Made by a program: the position numbers and the translations under genes
Assembly: GCF_013085465.1 (NCBI RefSeq)
Contig: NZ_CP049838.1
Span: forward strand, 3,162,001-3,226,000
DNA length: 64,000 nucleotides
Direction: 5' to 3'
Origin: Streptomyces asoensis
GTDB taxonomy: Bacteria > Actinomycetota > Actinomycetes > Streptomycetales > Streptomycetaceae
Part shown: positions 51,690-60,177 of the stretch, piece after piece
Numbering within the stretch: the stretch's first letter is position 1
Layout of the letters: each line of letters begins with the position of its first letter
The notes under the pieces: model-generated
Database searches by the model: none
What the model saw: only the letters and a program-made list of their open reading frames with translations
What the model was told of the DNA's origin: nothing

Positions 51690-53830
51690 CCGACCCCGGC
51701 AGTGCCGAGTCGGACACCGGCGACAGAGAGTCCGGCGACAGAGACTCCGTCTCCGGCAACTCCGTCTCCGGTAATGCCTTCCACGGGTCCGCCGCCTTCC
51801 AGGTCGGTGACCAGAACATCCAGAACATCCATCACCACATCACCACCCACAGCGCCCCCACCACCGTGGACCCCCTCGACACCACCGACGAACTCGCCCG
51901 TGTCGTCGGCGCCCAGTGGCAGGAGGAGGCCGGGCTGCGGCGGCTGCTCGAGCCCGCGCCGCTGCCCGTGCGGTGGCGGTTGAGTGAGCGGAAGGTGGCG
52001 GGGCGGGTCGTCGGGGCGACGGGGGAGGGAGCGGGGCGGGCGCGGTTCGGGCCGCTGCCGGGGATCGGACCGGCCACCCAGGCACAGCTCCGTGACGGCG
52101 GCGGGATGGTCGAACTGCACGCCGTCTACGGCGGGTTGGCCTCGGGCCGACTGCTGCTCGTCGGGGCGCCGGCCGCCGGCAAGACCGCCGCCGCCGTGTT
52201 GCTGCTCCTCGACGCGCTGGCCCATCGGGCCGCGCAGCCCGCACCCGCGGACCGGGCCCGCGTGCCCGTCCCCGTGCTGCTCTCCCTCGACGGGTGGAAC
52301 CCCGGCGAGGACACCGCCACCGACTGGGCCGCCGACCGGCTCACCCGCGAGTACACCCTCTTCCACGGGAGAGGCGGACGCGCCCGCGCCCGGCAACTGC
52401 TCGAACAAGGACGCATCTCCCTCTTCCTCGACGGCCTCGACGAGGTCACCGGCAAGCTGCGCGGGGCCATGGTCAGCGCACTGGAGACGGCGCCGTTCCG
52501 GCTGGTGCTCGTCTCGCGGGCCAAGGAGGCCGTGCTCACCGCGAGGAAGGCGCGGCTGGGCGGTGCTCTCGCGGTGGAGATCCAGCCGGTCCGGCCCGCC
52601 GACGCCGCCGGGTATCTGCTGAACCGGCTGCCCTCCGTCCCCTCCCCCGCTTGGCAGGAGGTCACCGGGCGGCTGCTCACGGAGACCGGACCACTCGCCG
52701 GCGCCCTGGCCGGACCGCTCGCCATCGCCCTGCTCCGCGACGTCTACGGCGACGACGACCCGGTCGACGAACTGCTCGACACCGCGCGCTTTCCCACCCC
52801 GGCAGCCGTCGAGAACCACCTCCTCGATCACGCGGTCGTCGCCGCCTACACCCGGCGCCCCGGACACCCCCGCCCGCGCTACTCCGCCAGGACGGCCGAA
52901 CGCACGCTCCGGTACCTCGCCGCCCGGCTCACCCAGGAGGGTGCCCGCGATCTGCGCTGGTGGCACATTTCCGGCTGGACGGACCACCGGCCGCGTCTGA
53001 TCGCCGTATGGATCGTCTGCACGGTCGTGTGCGGGCCGCCCGGCGTGGTCATGGCCTGGAGTCTGCACGCGACTCCGCTGATAAACGTGATCGATGTCCT
53101 CGCGGCGATCGCGGGCGGCTACGGCGTCGCCCGCCGGGTCGCGGAGTTCAGCGAGCCGCAGCCGTTGTCGAGTGCCGGCTGGCGCGACATCTTCACCCCG
53201 GAGACGGTCCGGTCCGGCATCAGGCAGTGGCTTTTCGTGGGTACCGGGCTCTGCCTCCTGCTGCCGCTGGTCATCGACCCCGGCCCGCCGATCTGGCTGC
53301 TGTACCTGGTGACGCTGCCCATCGGCTTCTCAGAGCTGCTGGTGACAGGCCGAGGACACAAGATCCTCTCCGGCACCCCGTTCCTCTCCGCCGGCTCGGG
53401 CCGTAGCTACGACAAGGTGCGGGAGGAGTTCGCCCGGCCCCAGGTGGTGGACACCCGGTCAGTGGGCCCGGTGGACGTATGGAGGCACCACATAGGGCTG
53501 CGGCTCTTCCTGGGGCTGCTGACCGGATTCGCCCTCGCCCTGTACATCGGCCCGATCATCGCCTGGGCGCAGTACCCGCTCCTCGGAGCGATGTTCGCGC
53601 TGACGGCCGCCCTGTGGACCGGCGCCACCTCGGTCCTCGTCGGCAACCTCGCCGTCACCACCACCCTCACCGCCGTACAGCTCCACTTCGAGGAGGGCAC
53701 CCCCGTACGGTTGATGCACTTCCTGGAGGACGCCCGCCGCCGCAACCTGCTGCGGGCGACGGGCCCCGTCTACCAGTTCCGGCACGCGCGACTCCAGGAG
53801 CGGCTGACCGCGAGAAGCGCGCCGGAGTGA
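51686..53830 (+). CDS. Membrane-anchored NACHT NTPase with N-terminal RHIM-like motif
   Basis: The 714-residue protein begins with an Asp/Ser-rich disordered stretch and GNAFHGSAAFQVGDQNIQNI (residues 29-48), matching the tail of the upstream protein. A NACHT NTPase follows: Walker A VGAPAAGKTAA (160-167 core), Walker B SLFLDGLDEVTG (D249, D252, E253) and a sensor-like VLVSRAKEAVL. The C-terminal third (about 438-660) holds five or six hydrophobic helices (for example LRLFLGLLTGFALALYIGPI), so the protein is membrane-bound rather than fused to LRR, WD or TPR repeats. It is a prokaryotic NLR-like sensor. The trigger is unknown. Confidence 0.88.
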   Translation: MTDPGSAESDTGDRESGDRDSVSGNSVSGNAFHGSAAFQVGDQNIQNIHHHITTHSAPTTVDPLDTTDELARVVGAQWQEEAGLRRLLEPAPLPVRWRLSERKVAGRVVGATGEGAGRARFGPLPGIGPATQAQLRDGGGMVELHAVYGGLASGRLLLVGAPAAGKTAAAVLLLLDALAHRAAQPAPADRARVPVPVLLSLDGWNPGEDTATDWAADRLTREYTLFHGRGGRARARQLLEQGRISLFLDGLDEVTGKLRGAMVSALETAPFRLVLVSRAKEAVLTARKARLGGALAVEIQPVRPADAAGYLLNRLPSVPSPAWQEVTGRLLTETGPLAGALAGPLAIALLRDVYGDDDPVDELLDTARFPTPAAVENHLLDHAVVAAYTRRPGHPRPRYSARTAERTLRYLAARLTQEGARDLRWWHISGWTDHRPRLIAVWIVCTVVCGPPGVVMAWSLHATPLINVIDVLAAIAGGYGVARRVAEFSEPQPLSSAGWRDIFTPETVRSGIRQWLFVGTGLCLLLPLVIDPGPPIWLLYLVTLPIGFSELLVTGRGHKILSGTPFLSAGSGRSYDKVREEFARPQVVDTRSVGPVDVWRHHIGLRLFLGLLTGFALALYIGPIIAWAQYPLLGAMFALTAALWTGATSVLVGNLAVTTTLTAVQLHFEEGTPVRLMHFLEDARRRNLLRATGPVYQFRHARLQERLTARSAPE

Positions 53831-53893
53831 TCAGTTCGGCGCGGGGTTCTTCCCACCGATGAGGACCCTCTGGGCGACCCTCCGGAGGACCCT

Positions 53894-54085
53894 CTAATTG
53901 ATGGCCATCACAACGAAGAGGCCCGCGATGACCGCGAGTACGCAGAGAACGGTCAGGACGATCAGCACGAGGCCGAGCAGCCCTGTCGTGCCGGCGATCG
54001 CCATCCACCCGGCCCGTTCCGCGCGTTCGGCCCGCTGGACCGCCTCGCGGTAGTCACTGTCGTCGTCCCAGTCGCGATCAGTCAC
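53894..54085 (-). CDS. Small single-TM membrane protein
   Basis: The 63-residue protein has a charged N terminus (DRDWDDDSDYREAVQRAERA) and one or two hydrophobic helices (about 31-60, LLGLVLIVLTVLCVLAVIAG). GTG 54085 fits better than the upstream in-frame start, whose extension is Gly/Pro-rich. It converges on the NACHT gene and lies 64 bp after the GT87-PAP2 gene stop in the same direction. Function is unknown. Confidence 0.7.
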   Translation of the reverse strand: MTDRDWDDDSDYREAVQRAERAERAGWMAIAGTTGLLGLVLIVLTVLCVLAVIAGLFVVMAIN

Positions 54086-54149
54086 GGTCTCCCCGTCTCC
54101 AGCCGCTGTCGGTCCCACTGCGCCGGTCGCGCCTGGGCCCCAAGAGTGA

Positions 54150-56216
54150 TCAGCTCGGTGCCGGGTCCTTCTCATGCACCTCGGGCACCGCGGGCTCGAC
54201 GGCCCTCGCCGTCACCGCCGTCGCCGTGGCGAACCGCGCCCGCGGTCCCATGAACAGGTACGACAGGCCGAAGCCGCCGCCCACCACCAGCGCGCCGCCG
54301 GCCGCGTCCAGCACCCAGTGGTTGCCGGTCGCCACGATCGCCGACACCGTGAAGAACGGGTGCAGCAGGCCCAGTGCCTTCATCCACCACTTCGGGGCGA
54401 CGATCGCGATGACCAGCCCGCACCACAGCGACCAGCCGAAGTGCAGCGACGGCATCGCCGCGTACTGGTTCGTCAGGGCCGTCAGCGTCCCGTAGTCCGG
54501 CTTGGAGAAGTCCTGGACGCCGTGGACCGTGTCGATGACGCCCAGGTTCGGCATCAGACGGGGCGGGGCCAGCGGGTAGAGCCAGAAGCCGACCAGGGCC
54601 AGCAGGGTCGCGAAGCCCAGGGAGGCGCGGGCCCAGCGGTAGTCGACCGGGCGGCGCCAGTACAGGAGGGCGAGGACCGACAGGGGCACCACGAAGTGGA
54701 AGGATTCGTAATAGAAGTCGAAGAAGTCCCGCAGCCACCCGACCTTCACCACCGTGTGGTTGGCCCAGTGCTCGATGTCGATGTGCAGGAACCGCTCGAT
54801 GTCGAGGATCTGGTGGCCGTGGGCCTCCGCGCGGGCCCGTCCGCCGGTGTTCGTGCCGCCGGTCGCGCCCAGCCGGACCTGCTGGTACGCGGCGTACGTC
54901 ACGCGGATCAGCAGCAGCTCGAGGAGGAGGTTCGGGCGGGTCAGGACCCGCTTCAGGAAGGGAAGCAGCGGTACGTGCTTCCAGCGCGTGGGGACCGGAC
55001 GCGCGTACTCCGTCGGGATGGGCGCGCGGTAGTACGGGGACGTGCGCGGCAGGAACGGGACGACCGTGGCCGCCGCGATCGCCGCCAGCAGCACCGCGTT
55101 GTCGCGCAGGGGGTACAGGGCCGCCATGTTCGGCAGCATCATCTTCGCCGGGAGGGTCATCACGAGGATCACCGCCACCGGCCACACATACCGGTCGGAG
55201 GCGCGCTTGCCGACCCGCCCCACCACCGCCAGCAGGACCCACAGCAGCTGGTGCTGCCAGGTCGTGGGCGAGACGACGATCGCCGCGCAGCCCGTGAGGG
55301 CCACCGCCAGCAGCAGCTGGCCGTCACCGGCGTAGCGGACCGCCCGGCGGACGCCCAGCACGGCGACGGCCGCGCCGAGCGACAGGAACAAGCCGATCTC
55401 CAGCGGGCCGGAGAGACCGAGGCGGAGCAGGGCGCCGTGCAGGGACTGATTGGCGAGCGCGTCGGCCTCGCCGCCGAGTCCGACGCCCGCCATGTGGTGC
55501 ACCCAGTAGGTGTACGAGTCGTGCGGCATCGCCGCCCAGGCGAGCGCGGTGACCGCGGCGAACGAGGCGCCGGTGGCGGCCGCGGCGCGGCGGCGGCCGG
55601 TGAACCACAGCAGCGCGGCGAAGAGCAGGACCGTGGGCTGGAGGGCCGCCGCCAGGCCGATCAGGGCGCCGGCCGCCCGCCAGTCCCGTACGACGAAGCA
55701 GCCGAGCAGGACCAGCAGGACCGGGATGATGCTGGTCTGGCCGAGCCAGAGCGTGTTGCGCACCGGCAGCGACAGCATCAGCAGGCTGATCGCGACGGGC
55801 GCGGCGAGCAGCGCCGTCCGTCTGCTGACCGGGTGGGGCAGCGCACGCGCCACGACCAGGCCGAGGGCGGCGACCAGCAGCAGGGTGCCGAAGGTCCAGC
55901 CCCAGCCCAGGGCCTGTTCGGCCGCCCGGGTGAGGGGCTTGAGGACGAGCCCGCCGAAGGGGGTGCCCGTGAAGCGCGTGGAGTCGTAGAGCGAACCGTT
56001 GACGTGCAGCACGCCGTTCGGTCCGACCCAGGTCTCCAGGTCCGTCAGCCGTTCTCCGCGCGGCGTGCCGAGGACGACGGCCACCTGGCGTACGGCGAGG
56101 ACCGCCGCCAGCAGCCAGAGGCCGAGGCGGGCCGCGCGCAGACGTGCCCTCGCCGTGTCGGCCGCCGTCGGCCCGAAAGCCTCCGTCGGCCGCCCGCTGT
56201 GCTCCGCATTCGCCAC
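54150..56216 (-). CDS. GT87-like glycosyltransferase fused to PAP2 phosphatase domain
   Basis: The 688-residue integral membrane protein joins two parts. Residues ~25-390 form a GT87/PIG-M-like membrane mannosyltransferase region with many helices (LWLGQTSIIPVLLVLLGCFV, GLAAALQPTVLLFAALLWF). Residues ~440-665 form a PAP2 lipid phosphatase: YPLAPPRLMPNLGVIDTVHG, then the motifs AAMPSLHFGWSLW (phosphate-binding His) and ATGNHWVLDAAGG (catalytic His). It may both add a mannosyl unit from a polyprenyl-phosphate donor and dephosphorylate the spent carrier. The start is GTG 56216. Confidence 0.88.
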   Translation of the reverse strand: MANAEHSGRPTEAFGPTAADTARARLRAARLGLWLLAAVLAVRQVAVVLGTPRGERLTDLETWVGPNGVLHVNGSLYDSTRFTGTPFGGLVLKPLTRAAEQALGWGWTFGTLLLVAALGLVVARALPHPVSRRTALLAAPVAISLLMLSLPVRNTLWLGQTSIIPVLLVLLGCFVVRDWRAAGALIGLAAALQPTVLLFAALLWFTGRRRAAAATGASFAAVTALAWAAMPHDSYTYWVHHMAGVGLGGEADALANQSLHGALLRLGLSGPLEIGLFLSLGAAVAVLGVRRAVRYAGDGQLLLAVALTGCAAIVVSPTTWQHQLLWVLLAVVGRVGKRASDRYVWPVAVILVMTLPAKMMLPNMAALYPLRDNAVLLAAIAAATVVPFLPRTSPYYRAPIPTEYARPVPTRWKHVPLLPFLKRVLTRPNLLLELLLIRVTYAAYQQVRLGATGGTNTGGRARAEAHGHQILDIERFLHIDIEHWANHTVVKVGWLRDFFDFYYESFHFVVPLSVLALLYWRRPVDYRWARASLGFATLLALVGFWLYPLAPPRLMPNLGVIDTVHGVQDFSKPDYGTLTALTNQYAAMPSLHFGWSLWCGLVIAIVAPKWWMKALGLLHPFFTVSAIVATGNHWVLDAAGGALVVGGGFGLSYLFMGPRARFATATAVTARAVEPAVPEVHEKDPAPS

Positions 56217-56559
56217 GCCTCGCCGGCCTCCCGCCGCGTTCGTCCCACGTCCCGTGCGCGAAGTTTCCTATCGCACCCTATGAGGCTCGCACCGCCCCCG
56301 GACAGAGACGCAGGCCACCCCCACTTCACCTGACGTCCGCTCTCCTTTTGTCCGGAAGACGATAGTGGTCCCGGGGCGCGACCGTTTCCACGGGCCGGGA
56401 TACGAGACGGGACACGGGGCGGGACCTGGGACGGTCAAGGGGCTGCCGAGGGGCGGGATTTGGATCAGGCCTCGAACGGAACAGTGGCTTCAGCCGTACC
56501 GTCGTTGCCACCACAATGCGCGCTGGCGGGTACGGAGAGTGCTGGAGGGGATACGAGGC
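56217..56559. other. 343-bp divergent promoter region
   Basis: This is the gap between the divergent GT87-PAP2 and DUF2330 genes. An open frame extends the DUF2330 protein upstream to 56365, but its Gly/Arg-rich sequence looks non-coding. No convincing operator or hairpin is visible. Confidence 0.5.
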
Positions 56560-58386
56560 ATGGTCGGTTTCCTGCGGGGACGGCAGGCGCGGCGGAATCG
56601 GTTGCGCGGGCGGATCACGGCCGTACTGCTGGCTCTGCTGGCGATCCAGCTCGGTTCGCTCGTCGCGCCGGCCTACGCCTGCGGCTGCGGTGCGCTGCTC
56701 CCCGGTGACCAGCGGCAGGTCGTGGTCGGCCGGGAGGTCTCCGTCGTGCGCTGGGACGGCGCGCAGGAACAGATCGTGATGCGGCTGACGGTCGACGGGG
56801 ACGCCGACCGGGCCGCCTGGATCATGCCCGTGCCGCATCGGGCGACGGTCGAACTCGGCGATCCGGAGCTGTTCGACCAGCTGGCCGCGGCCACGGCCCC
56901 CGTGCACCGCACCCGCCACCACTTCTGGCCGCAGGACGGCGACTGGCCGCTGACCACGGGCGGCGACACTGCGGGCCCGCCGCCGCCCGGGGCGGGGCCC
57001 GGCGTCGGCGTGATCGGACGCGAGCGGCTCGGCCCGTTCGACGTGGCCCGGCTCACCGCCACCGACCCGGCCGACCTCGACGACTGGCTGCGCGCCAACG
57101 ACTTCACCCTCCCGGGCCGCCTCGAGACCGCGCTCCAGCCGTACGTCGACCGGCGCTGGGAGTACGTGGCGGTCCGGCTCACCCCCGAGAGCACCGGGAC
57201 CGAGCTGCGCGGCGAGCTCGAGCCGCTGCACCTCACGTTCGCCGCCGACACCCTCGTCTACCCGATGCGGCTGTCCCGGCTGGCGGCCGTCCCGCAGTCG
57301 CTCGGCCTGTACGTCCTCGCCGCCCACCGCATGGAGCCGGCCTCGCCGATCGGCGGCGAACGGCCCCGGGTGACGTTCGCCGGGCCGCTCGGCAAGGCGA
57401 CGGGGCCGCTGGCCGAGCTGGCGAAGGGCACGCCGTTCCTGACGGCCGTCGCCCAGGAGTTCCCGCGGCCTTCGGAGATCTCCGGGGACCATGAGCTGCG
57501 CCGGGCGGCGACGGACGCCGCGTACCGGCAGGTGATCTACGAGGACCGGCTGCTCGCGCTGGCCGGGATCCCGGTGTGGTTGCTGACGGTCGTCGGCGGA
57601 CTGGCCGTCCTGAACACGGTCGCGGTCGTGCTGGGGGTCCGCTGGGGCCGGGCCCGCCGGGCGACCATGCCCCGCCCCCGCCACGCCTCGGGCTTCCAGC
57701 CGACCCCCACCACCGAAACCGGACCGACGCCGACGCCGACGCCGGTACCGAGCCCGGCGGTACGGGGGCCGGGTACGGTACCGGGCTCGGCGGTACAGGG
57801 GCGGAGGACGATGCCCGGGTCGGCGGTACCGGGGCCGGGTGCGGCACCAGGGTCGGCGGCAGGGCCGGGGTCGTCGGTACCGCCGGGGTCGTCGGTACCG
57901 GGGCCGGGTGCGGCACCGGGGTCGGCGGCGGGGCCGGGCTCGGCGGTACCGGCGCCGGGGTCGTCGGCAGCACCGGGGTCAGCGGTACCGGGGCCGGGTG
58001 CGGCACCGGGGTCGTCGGGGGCGCCAAGGGCGGCAGCGCCGGGGTCGGCGGCAGGGCCAGGGGCTGCGGGGGTAGCGGGGACGGCTGCCGGCGGCCGCAC
58101 CGCATCGTCCGCGCCTACCGGTGTGTCCTCGGCGCCCACTGCGCCTCCCGTGCCGCCCGTGCCCCCGCGGCCGCCGTCCCTCCGCCGCACTCCCCCGCGG
58201 CCCGCGCGACCGCCCGCCCCGGCCGCTCCTCCCGCCCATCCCCCCACTCCGCCGAAACCGACCGCGCCGCCCCGGATGCCCCCCATGCCTTCCGCACGCC
58301 CCACGCCGCCCACGCCCCCCGCGCCCCGTACGGCGCCTTCCGGCTCTTTCGCGCCTCCCGCCGGGCCCCCTGCCCCGAACGGCTGA
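56560..58386 (+). CDS. DUF2330 secreted/membrane protein with long Pro/Gly/Ala tail
   Basis: The 608-residue protein has a signal or anchor (LRGRITAVLLALLAIQLGSL, mature start AYACGCGALLPGDQRQVVVG, the Cys-rich DUF2330 signature), a DUF2330 ectodomain to about residue 330, a transmembrane helix (about 338-360, IPVWLLTVVGGLAVLNTVAV), and then some 240 residues of low-complexity sequence. The tail is repetitive GPGAAPGSAAGPGS-type units followed by a Pro-rich stretch (PPVPPVPPRPPSLRR). The family function is unknown. ATG 56560 follows GGAGGGG. Confidence 0.85.
   Translation: MVGFLRGRQARRNRLRGRITAVLLALLAIQLGSLVAPAYACGCGALLPGDQRQVVVGREVSVVRWDGAQEQIVMRLTVDGDADRAAWIMPVPHRATVELGDPELFDQLAAATAPVHRTRHHFWPQDGDWPLTTGGDTAGPPPPGAGPGVGVIGRERLGPFDVARLTATDPADLDDWLRANDFTLPGRLETALQPYVDRRWEYVAVRLTPESTGTELRGELEPLHLTFAADTLVYPMRLSRLAAVPQSLGLYVLAAHRMEPASPIGGERPRVTFAGPLGKATGPLAELAKGTPFLTAVAQEFPRPSEISGDHELRRAATDAAYRQVIYEDRLLALAGIPVWLLTVVGGLAVLNTVAVVLGVRWGRARRATMPRPRHASGFQPTPTTETGPTPTPTPVPSPAVRGPGTVPGSAVQGRRTMPGSAVPGPGAAPGSAAGPGSSVPPGSSVPGPGAAPGSAAGPGSAVPAPGSSAAPGSAVPGPGAAPGSSGAPRAAAPGSAAGPGAAGVAGTAAGGRTASSAPTGVSSAPTAPPVPPVPPRPPSLRRTPPRPARPPAPAAPPAHPPTPPKPTAPPRMPPMPSARPTPPTPPAPRTAPSGSFAPPAGPPAPNG
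57780..58075 (+). repeat. GC-rich minisatellite in the DUF2330 tail
   Basis: Imperfect tandem units of the type GGGGCCGGGTGCGGCACCGG, then GGTCGGCGG, of variable length encode the PGSA/GPG-rich tail. All keep the reading frame. Such arrays are prone to length variation. Confidence 0.75.
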
Positions 58387-58475
58387 AAGCCCCGGCCGGA
58401 GATCCGTGGGGCTCGACTTAGCATTCCTGACTAGACATACCGCCGGATATGTCAGGTATACGAGAGGCAGAGCGC

Positions 58476-59147
58476 ATGAGCGAGTCGCAGGCCTGGGACG
58501 CCGTCGACGCCTACTTCACCGACCATCTCGCCCCGGACGACGAGGTGACGACGGCCGCGCTGCGCGACAGCGAGGCCGCCGAGCTGCCGCACGTCAACGT
58601 CACGGCGAACCAGGGCAAGCTGCTCCAGCTGCTCGCCGAGATCCAGGGGGCCCGTACGGTCCTGGAGATCGGCACGCTCGGCGGTTACAGCACGATCTGG
58701 CTGGCCCGCGCGCTCCCGGCCGACGGCCGGCTGATCTCGCTGGAGTACGACCCCCGGCACGCGGAGGTCGCCACCCGCAACATCGCCCGCGCGGGCCTCG
58801 ACAAGCTGGTCGAGGTGCGGGTCGGGGCGGCCCTGGAGTCGCTGCCGCTGCTGGCCGACGAGAACCCGCCGCCGTTCGACCTCGTCTTCATCGACGCCGA
58901 CAAGGTCAACAACGCCCGCTACCTGGAGTGGGCGCTGAGGCTCACGAGCGTGGGCAGCCTGATCGTCGTCGACAACGTCGTACGGGGCGGCCGGGTCGCG
59001 GACGCGGACAGCGACGCGGGAGACGTGGTCGGCACCCGCGCCGCGATCGAACTGATCGGCTCGCACCCGAGACTGAGCGGCACGGCCATCCAGACGGTGG
59101 GGGCGAAGGGCTACGACGGCTTCGCGCTGGCGCGCGTGCTGGCCTAG
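58476..59147 (+). CDS. O-methyltransferase (Methyltransf_3, catechol-type)
   Basis: The 223-residue protein has N-terminal LPHVNVTANQGKLLQLLAEI, SAM motif I TVLEIGTLGGYSTIWLARAL, then LISLEYDPRHAEVATRNIAR, the divalent-metal region FDLVFIDADKVNNARYLEWA and VVDNVVRGGRVAD (Asp-Asn metal ligands). This is the pattern of cation-dependent catechol/caffeoyl-CoA-type O-methyltransferases. Substrate is unknown. ATG 58476 with GAGAGGCAGA upstream fits better than ATG 58449. Confidence 0.92.
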   Translation: MSESQAWDAVDAYFTDHLAPDDEVTTAALRDSEAAELPHVNVTANQGKLLQLLAEIQGARTVLEIGTLGGYSTIWLARALPADGRLISLEYDPRHAEVATRNIARAGLDKLVEVRVGAALESLPLLADENPPPFDLVFIDADKVNNARYLEWALRLTSVGSLIVVDNVVRGGRVADADSDAGDVVGTRAAIELIGSHPRLSGTAIQTVGAKGYDGFALARVLA

Positions 59148-59196
59148 GCCTGCCCGGCGGACAGACCCCGGCCGCACCGCCCTCCCCCGGAGGCTG

Positions 59197-59589
59197 TCAC
59201 GCCTCGTGATAGAAGCCCACGTTGACGCTGCGCGGCCCGGTGCGGTCGAGGACGATGATCTCGCCGGAGCCGCCGCGCGCCAGCGGCATGGTCCCGCCGT
59301 AGGCGAGCGGCTGGGCGTACTGGCCGCTCACCAGCCGCACCTCGGAGGACGGCTCGTCCTGCGAGCCGCGCAGCCACGAGACCTGCCAGGTGCCCTCGGG
59401 GCCGCACAGGAACTCCAGGTGCACCCGGGAGACGAACAGCCAGTCGTCGGGGGTCGCGAGGCGGCACACGGACTTGTCCCGGCCCACCCGGAGCACGGCA
59501 CCCGGGTCGCTGGGCGAGTCGGCCATCAGCATGCCGGCCGTGGCGCCCTCTTCCGTCCCGGAGACGGTGGCCATGGTGAGTTCGAGCAC
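59197..59589 (-). CDS. FHA-like domain protein
   Basis: The 130-residue protein has LRVGRDKSVCRLATPDDWLF, VSRVHLEFLCGPEGTWQVSW and LARGGSGEIIVLDRTGPRSV. The GR...SRxHxEF pattern is the phospho-threonine-binding face of forkhead-associated domains. The start GTG 59589 has GGGGAG five bases upstream and includes MLELTMATV. ATG 59574 is an alternative. It stands alone without a kinase partner in view. Confidence 0.75.
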   Translation of the reverse strand: MLELTMATVSGTEEGATAGMLMADSPSDPGAVLRVGRDKSVCRLATPDDWLFVSRVHLEFLCGPEGTWQVSWLRGSQDEPSSEVRLVSGQYAQPLAYGGTMPLARGGSGEIIVLDRTGPRSVNVGFYHEA

Positions 59590-59706
59590 GTGCGCTCCCC
59601 TTGCGGTGTCTTTGACATGCCTGTCGGCGTCCTGGGTCCTAAGTGTGCTTGTACAGCGGCCGCATGATAAATCGCCCGGCCCCACCGCGTCCGGCACAAT
59701 GGACGC

Positions 59707-60177
59707 ATGACCGAGCGAAAGCCACCGGGTGTCCCGTTCGAGTCCTGGGTCGACAAGCAGATCCGTGACGCGGAGCGACGCGGCGAGTTCGCCCAACTGG
59801 CAGGCGCGGGAAAGCCGTTGCCGACGGGTGCGGACACCACGTACGACGAACTCTGGTGGATCAAGCGCAAGATGGCCCGTGAGGGCCTCTCCGTCCTGCC
59901 ACCGACGCTCGCTTTGCGCAAGGAGGCGGAGGACGCGCTCGCGGCGGCGTACGCGGCGCCTTCGGAACGCCTCGTCCGGAAGATCATCACGGACGTCAAC
60001 GTCAAACTGCGCGAGATGATGTTCAAGCCGCCGCCCGGCCCCCCGCTGGGCATGAAGCCGTACGACGTCGAAACGGTCGTACGAGAGTGGCGGGAGCGCC
60101 GGGCGACGGCAGGTGGGTCGGCCGCAAGGGCCGCAGGGACAGAAGGCGCCGAAGGGGCCGAGGGCTCAGAGGTGTAG
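59707..60177 (+). CDS. DUF1992 (DnaJ-homologue subfamily C-like) protein
   Basis: The 156-residue protein has the DUF1992 features ESWVDKQIRDAERRGEFAQL, AGAGKPL and DELWWIKRKMAREGLSVLPP, followed by a helical region. The C-terminal Ala/Glu/Gly tail is low-complexity (AEGAEGSEV). Homologues are small cytoplasmic proteins of unknown function. Its 3' end overlaps the convergent gene by 12 bp. Confidence 0.9.
   Translation: MTERKPPGVPFESWVDKQIRDAERRGEFAQLAGAGKPLPTGADTTYDELWWIKRKMAREGLSVLPPTLALRKEAEDALAAAYAAPSERLVRKIITDVNVKLREMMFKPPPGPPLGMKPYDVETVVREWRERRATAGGSAARAAGTEGAEGAEGSEV

Noticed and set aside
54174..56333. A 719-residue frame antisense to GT87-PAP2
   Set aside because: It is extremely Arg/Gln/Gly-rich and covers a gene with intact PAP2 motifs on the other strand.
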